From JBCDIQ01 sp039024295 (GTDB lineage Bacteria; Bacteroidota; Bacteroidia; J057): 7,894 nt of DNA. The stretch is taken from assembly GCA_039024295.1 (NCBI GenBank), contig JBCDIQ010000284.1:1-7894 (forward strand), written 5' to 3'. Below, one piece after another: positions 5,527-7,894 of this stretch; the first letter of the stretch is position 1; each line of letters starts with the position of its first letter. The notes beneath the pieces were generated by a model, which saw only the letters and a program-made list of their open reading frames with translations, did not search any database and was not told where the DNA came from. A program made the position numbers and the translations under genes.

Positions 5527-6687
5527 TTGAATAAACCTGTCACCATTCTCACTGGATTCTTGGGAGCTGGGAAAACGACTTTTCTCAACCACCTCCTGGA
5601 GCAAAACAAGGATATACGATACGCCATCATCGAAAACGAATTTGGCGAACAGGGCATAGACGGTGAATTGGTCATTCGGCCTGATGAAACCATCGTTCAG
5701 CTCAACAATGGCTGCCTCTGTTGCACCCTCAATGACAATTTGTATGACATCCTCAACCAATTATTTGAAAGAAGGAATGAGTTTGATGAGATCATCATCG
5801 AGGCAACAGGAGTCGCTGATCCTACGGGACTTGCAGAGCCATTCGTGGCCCATCCGCTCATCAAAGAGCATTTTCCCCTTCAGGGCGTTATTTGCATGGT
5901 AGATGCAGAGTTGATCGAAGATCAGATAGAACAGACGGAAGAAGCCAAGAATCAGGTGGCGTTTAGTGATATCCTGTTGATCAACAAGACTGATCTGGTT
6001 ACCCCAGCGGAAGTTGAAGCACTGATTCAAAAACTGAAAAAGCAGAACCCGCTGGCGAGTATTGTGCAGGGGAATAGGGAGTCGTGTCCCTCAGTGGAAC
6101 TAAACCCTAAGGAAGCGCCACTCGATGCGTTGTTTCAAAAAACTGGGAATGGGCATTCTCATGACCACAGCCATGGATGCGATCACCACCACCACGATCA
6201 TGACCACAAACACGATCATGATCACAAGCATGATCATGCTCACAAACACGACCACGATCATGACCACAAACATGACCACGATCACGGGCACGACCATGGA
6301 CATAGCCATGAATATGAAACTCAATTTCCCGTTTCAAAGCCCCATTCTCACCACCATCACTCACATACCGAAGAGATTATTTCCCATACGTTCCATTTTG
6401 ATCAACCCTTTGATTACCGCATGCTGGAGCGACAGATGTTCGTCTACCTTCAATTACAGGCAGCAGATTTGTATCGGATGAAAGGATTGGTTTGGTTGGA
6501 AGGTGCTTCCGACCGTTACCTTATCCAGTCCGTGGGCAAGCGAATGGAACTAGAAGTGAAGGATGCATGGCCAGAAGGAGAACCCAAGAAGAGTGTGGTG
6601 GTATTTATCGGAAAAAATCTTCAGCGAAAAGGCATTGAACGCTTGTTGAACCAATGTCTGAGTAAGCGTCATTCCCCTCAAACTTAG
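5527..6687 (+). CDS. COG0523/CobW-family G3E GTPase, probable zinc metallochaperone
   Basis: Proteins of this family (ZNG1, YeiR, ZigA and CobW relatives) use GTP hydrolysis to hand a metal, often Zn2+, to client enzymes. The 386-residue protein has a Walker A motif GFLGAGKTT (10-18), the metal-site motif C63-L-C65-C66 (NGCLCCTL), EATG (92-95) and the guanine-specificity motif NKTD (153-156). It ends in a CobW C-terminal domain (about 284-378). Between the two domains lies a huge His-rich loop: 27 His in residues 210-261, mostly alternating with Asp, plus six in 273-280. This should bind several metal ions. The start is TTG: the P-loop begins only ten residues in, an in-frame stop (TAA, 5512) lies just upstream, and the next Met is too late. 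No clear Shine-Dalgarno sequence is seen. A dyad-controlled promoter precedes it and a DUF1826 gene follows 60 bp later, probably co-transcribed, which points to zinc limitation. Nothing suggests cobalamin synthesis. Family certain; metal inferred. Confidence 0.93.
   Translation: MNKPVTILTGFLGAGKTTFLNHLLEQNKDIRYAIIENEFGEQGIDGELVIRPDETIVQLNNGCLCCTLNDNLYDILNQLFERRNEFDEIIIEATGVADPTGLAEPFVAHPLIKEHFPLQGVICMVDAELIEDQIEQTEEAKNQVAFSDILLINKTDLVTPAEVEALIQKLKKQNPLASIVQGNRESCPSVELNPKEAPLDALFQKTGNGHSHDHSHGCDHHHHDHDHKHDHDHKHDHAHKHDHDHDHKHDHDHGHDHGHSHEYETQFPVSKPHSHHHHSHTEEIISHTFHFDQPFDYRMLERQMFVYLQLQAADLYRMKGLVWLEGASDRYLIQSVGKRMELEVKDAWPEGEPKKSVVVFIGKNLQRKGIERLLNQCLSKRHSPQT
6193..6270 (+). repeat. In-frame 18-bp tandem repeat coding for HDHDHK units
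   Basis: Three adjacent 18-bp units (6193-6210, 6211-6228, 6229-6246) and a fourth of 24 bp (6247-6270) encode His-Asp-His-Asp-His-Lys with one Asp-to-Ala change in unit three and an additional His-Asp in unit four. The units differ mainly at third codon positions (CAC/CAT, GAT/GAC, AAA/AAG), so the protein pattern is better kept than the DNA pattern. It forms the core of the GTPase's metal-binding loop and could change length by slippage. Confidence 0.8.
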
Positions 6688-6747
6688 GAGGTGGGCTTTC
6701 GAAAGATTATCCGAAACTCGGCCTGACAATTCTCAAAACAGAATAAT

Positions 6748-7389
6748 ATGGTACAGCCCATAATTTCTTATCCAAATGCGGCCATCAGCCATGATGCTCG
6801 CATTCTGCAGGACATTCACCTGGCCCATAAAAACATTGCGATTTACCAGCGAAACATTGGCGCCTTACGCCTCGAACTGGAGCAGGTCGTAGATCAGGAG
6901 GTCAATTTTAAAGCAAGCGGGTCTATTGCTGAAATCCTGAACCAGCTAAGCACTTATGCTGGTTCCCATCTGGGGAGTTGCCCATCTTTGCTGGTAGATG
7001 TAGCGGAGCAGTTAGGGGTGTTTCAGGAAATAACCCAGGTTTCCTCCTTTCGGGTGTTTTTCGCGACGATCAGCAACAATATGTGTCGCAAATTTCACAC
7101 AGATGTGAATGACCTGCGGTTGCTGTGCTCCTATGTGGGGCCGGGCACCCTCTGGCTGCCAGATGAGGCCATTGATCACGAAGCCTCACGCGACTGTGGT
7201 CCCAGAGAGGAAGTTGTTATTTACGACCACCTCATTCAGCAAGCCGGTACAGGGGAAGTTGTCCTGCTGAAAGGTGCCCTTTACCCGGGTGCACATCCCA
7301 TCCTTCACCGGAGCCCGACCATTGAGGAGCATGGGGAAAGGCGTTTGCTGTTACGGATTGATACGAATGAATCGGTTTTTGGTGGGTAG
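6748..7389 (+). CDS. DUF1826 family protein of unknown function
   Basis: The 213-residue soluble protein has no signal peptide or membrane segment. I recognise it as DUF1826 from its conserved core: NMCRKFHTD (111-119), LRLLCSYVGPGTLWLP (123-138), a TGEVVLLKG strand (168-176), LHRSP (186-190) and the ending GERRLLLRID (196-205). No biochemical role is established to my knowledge. The conserved H117-x-D119 with H187, followed by R198/R199, resembles the HxD...H...R layout of Fe(II)/2-oxoglutarate oxygenases. With C113 and C127 it could instead be a zinc site; both readings are inference. The gene follows the COG0523 GTPase by 60 bp without a terminator, so it is probably in the same transcript. 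I recall the two families occurring together in proteobacterial zinc-limitation clusters. The ATG at 6748 is the first Met of the frame. An AGGAGGTG sequence overlaps the GTPase stop but is too far upstream to serve this start. Confidence 0.85.
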   Translation: MVQPIISYPNAAISHDARILQDIHLAHKNIAIYQRNIGALRLELEQVVDQEVNFKASGSIAEILNQLSTYAGSHLGSCPSLLVDVAEQLGVFQEITQVSSFRVFFATISNNMCRKFHTDVNDLRLLCSYVGPGTLWLPDEAIDHEASRDCGPREEVVIYDHLIQQAGTGEVVLLKGALYPGAHPILHRSPTIEEHGERRLLLRIDTNESVFGG

Positions 7390-7479
7390 GATTATCGGTT
7401 AATTGAGGTATTGCTTCTCTGAAGCTTGTGTTCCGGGGGAATTTTTCTGCTGAGGTGGCACCTCGAAGTCCTAGTGAGC

Positions 7480-7521
7480 CACTCCTATTTCCTGAGATTT
7501 CTCGGCGGGCTCAAAATGACA
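7480..7521. repeat. Dispersed intergenic repeat, copy 1
   Basis: A 25-base block (7480-7504, beginning CACTCCTATTTCC and ending GATTTCTCG) is identical to 7614-7638, 134 bp downstream. Similarity continues more loosely through GGCT to a terminal TGACA. Upstream, CACCTCGA (7459-7466) also recurs before copy 2. Sequences of the type AGATTTCTCG...ATGACA are common intergenic repeats in Bacteroidota genomes as far as I recall. Confidence 0.8.
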
Positions 7522-7568
7522 GGTTGGATGGAAAGGCGTGAGCCTGCTGAGGAGTCAAACGCCTGTTT

Positions 7569-7655
7569 TGTCACCTCGACAAATGGAGAGATCTAATGAA
7601 AGGCTTTGTCAGGCACTCCTATTTCCTGAGATTTCTCGACAGGCTACTTATGACA
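7569..7655. repeat. Dispersed intergenic repeat, copy 2, with imperfect inverted ends
   Basis: This copy has the 25-base block at 7614-7638. The whole unit is an imperfect palindrome: TGTCA (7569-7573) mirrors TGACA (7651-7655), and GAGAGATCT (7586-7594) mirrors AGATTTCTC (7629-7637) with one mismatch. This is typical of short non-autonomous palindromic repeats. No transposase is present. Copy 1 appears to have a shortened left arm. Confidence 0.7.
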
Positions 7656-7700
7656 ACTTTTTTAGTATTCTGATTATCAATATGTTATTAGTAGTGCATG

Positions 7701-7820
7701 TGGGGTAATGGTAAGAAAATAGGGATGTCCGACTTTTTCATCGATAAAAAGTCGGCAAAAATCTACCCCAAACAAAGCTGCCTCCCGCAACCCTTCGCCT
7801 CCCCCGCTGTTTGGGGAGGC
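7701..7820. repeat. Nested inverted repeats, possible structured RNA or palindromic element
   Basis: Inner stem: CCGACTTTTT (7729-7738) with AAAAAGTCGG (7746-7755), perfect 10 bp around loop CATCGAT. Outer stem: TGGGGTA (7701-7707) with TACCCCA (7764-7770), perfect 7 bp. A further stem GCCTCCCC (7797-7804) with GGGGAGGC (7813-7820) is a perfect 8 bp. CCCCAAACA (7766-7774) can instead pair with TGTTTGGGG (7808-7816), so the outer and right-hand pairings compete. None is followed by a proper T-run on either strand, which argues against a simple terminator. Confidence 0.55.
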
Positions 7821-7880
7821 CAACGCGCATATTTTTCTACGAAAATTTAGGCAGGGACGGTTAACCAGTCATGCATCTCC

Positions 7881-7894
7881 TTGTCATCTCAACA
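7881..7894. repeat. Probable start of a third dispersed-repeat copy, cut by the window edge
   Basis: TTGTCATCTCAACA matches the left end of copy 2, TTGTCACCTCGACA (7568-7581), at 12 of 14 positions. The remainder would lie beyond the window, so this is tentative. Confidence 0.4.

Larger units (their letters stand above)
7390..7894. other. Gene-free repeat-rich region to the window edge
   Basis: No open frame here looks like a gene and no tRNA or rRNA is visible. The stretch contains two copies of a dispersed repeat, a probable start of a third copy at the edge, a short dyad GAGGTG-G-CACCTC (7452-7464), and a nested set of inverted repeats (7701-7820). No clean hairpin-plus-T-run terminator for the DUF1826 gene was found. 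Confidence 0.7.

Noticed and set aside
6100..6481. Open frames rich in Val/Met, His/Asp or Thr/Met/Ile over the His-rich loop, on both strands
   Set aside because: All are alternative readings of the CAY/GAY repeat of the GTPase gene. The real frame has the GTPase motifs on both sides.
5527..6687. Cobalamin-synthesis CobW assignment
   Set aside because: No cobalamin genes are nearby, and the His-rich loop, CxCC motif and DUF1826 neighbour fit the zinc-type branch of COG0523 better.
7480..7894. CRISPR array
   Set aside because: Only two clear copies exist, separated by about 109 bp, with palindromic ends and no regular spacer length or cas genes.

Overview
The window reads as ordinary chromosome of a Bacteroidota bacterium, probably of the Cytophagales or a related order. 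The evidence is the Bacteroidota promoter type (TTG, about 19 bp, TAnnTTTG) in front of several genes, weak or absent Shine-Dalgarno sequences, a Bacteroidota-type LpxD paralogue, a membrane pyrophosphatase with the layout I associate with flavobacterial enzymes, and short dispersed intergenic repeats of a kind common in this phylum. The genus cannot be read from the sequence alone.

Left part (about 90-2630), minus strand: ahcY (S-adenosylhomocysteine hydrolase) with its own well-formed promoter and a strong hairpin terminator. Upstream of it lies an lpxD-like N-acyltransferase gene. The two are 96 bp apart, and ahcY can be transcribed independently. Centre (2836-5088), plus strand: a complete 750-residue K+-dependent ion-pumping membrane pyrophosphatase (hppA), transcribed divergently from lpxD and closed by two successive hairpin terminators.

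Right part (about 5339-7389), plus strand: a two-gene unit made of a COG0523/CobW-family GTPase with a very large His-rich metal-binding loop, then a DUF1826-family protein. A perfect inverted repeat (ATGCAAC-ATA-GTTGCAT) overlaps the -33 box of a good promoter in front of the pair. That is what a Fur-family (Zur-like) metal-responsive repressor site would look like, so the pair is probably a zinc-limitation module. The GTPase would act as metallochaperone, and DUF1826, which carries an HxD...H motif, is a candidate metal-dependent client or partner. This is the most interesting part of the window.

The last 505 bases (7390-7894) contain no gene that I can support. They hold two copies of a dispersed repeat, the start of a probable third copy at the window edge, and a dense set of nested and competing inverted repeats that could be a structured RNA or a repeat-type palindromic element.
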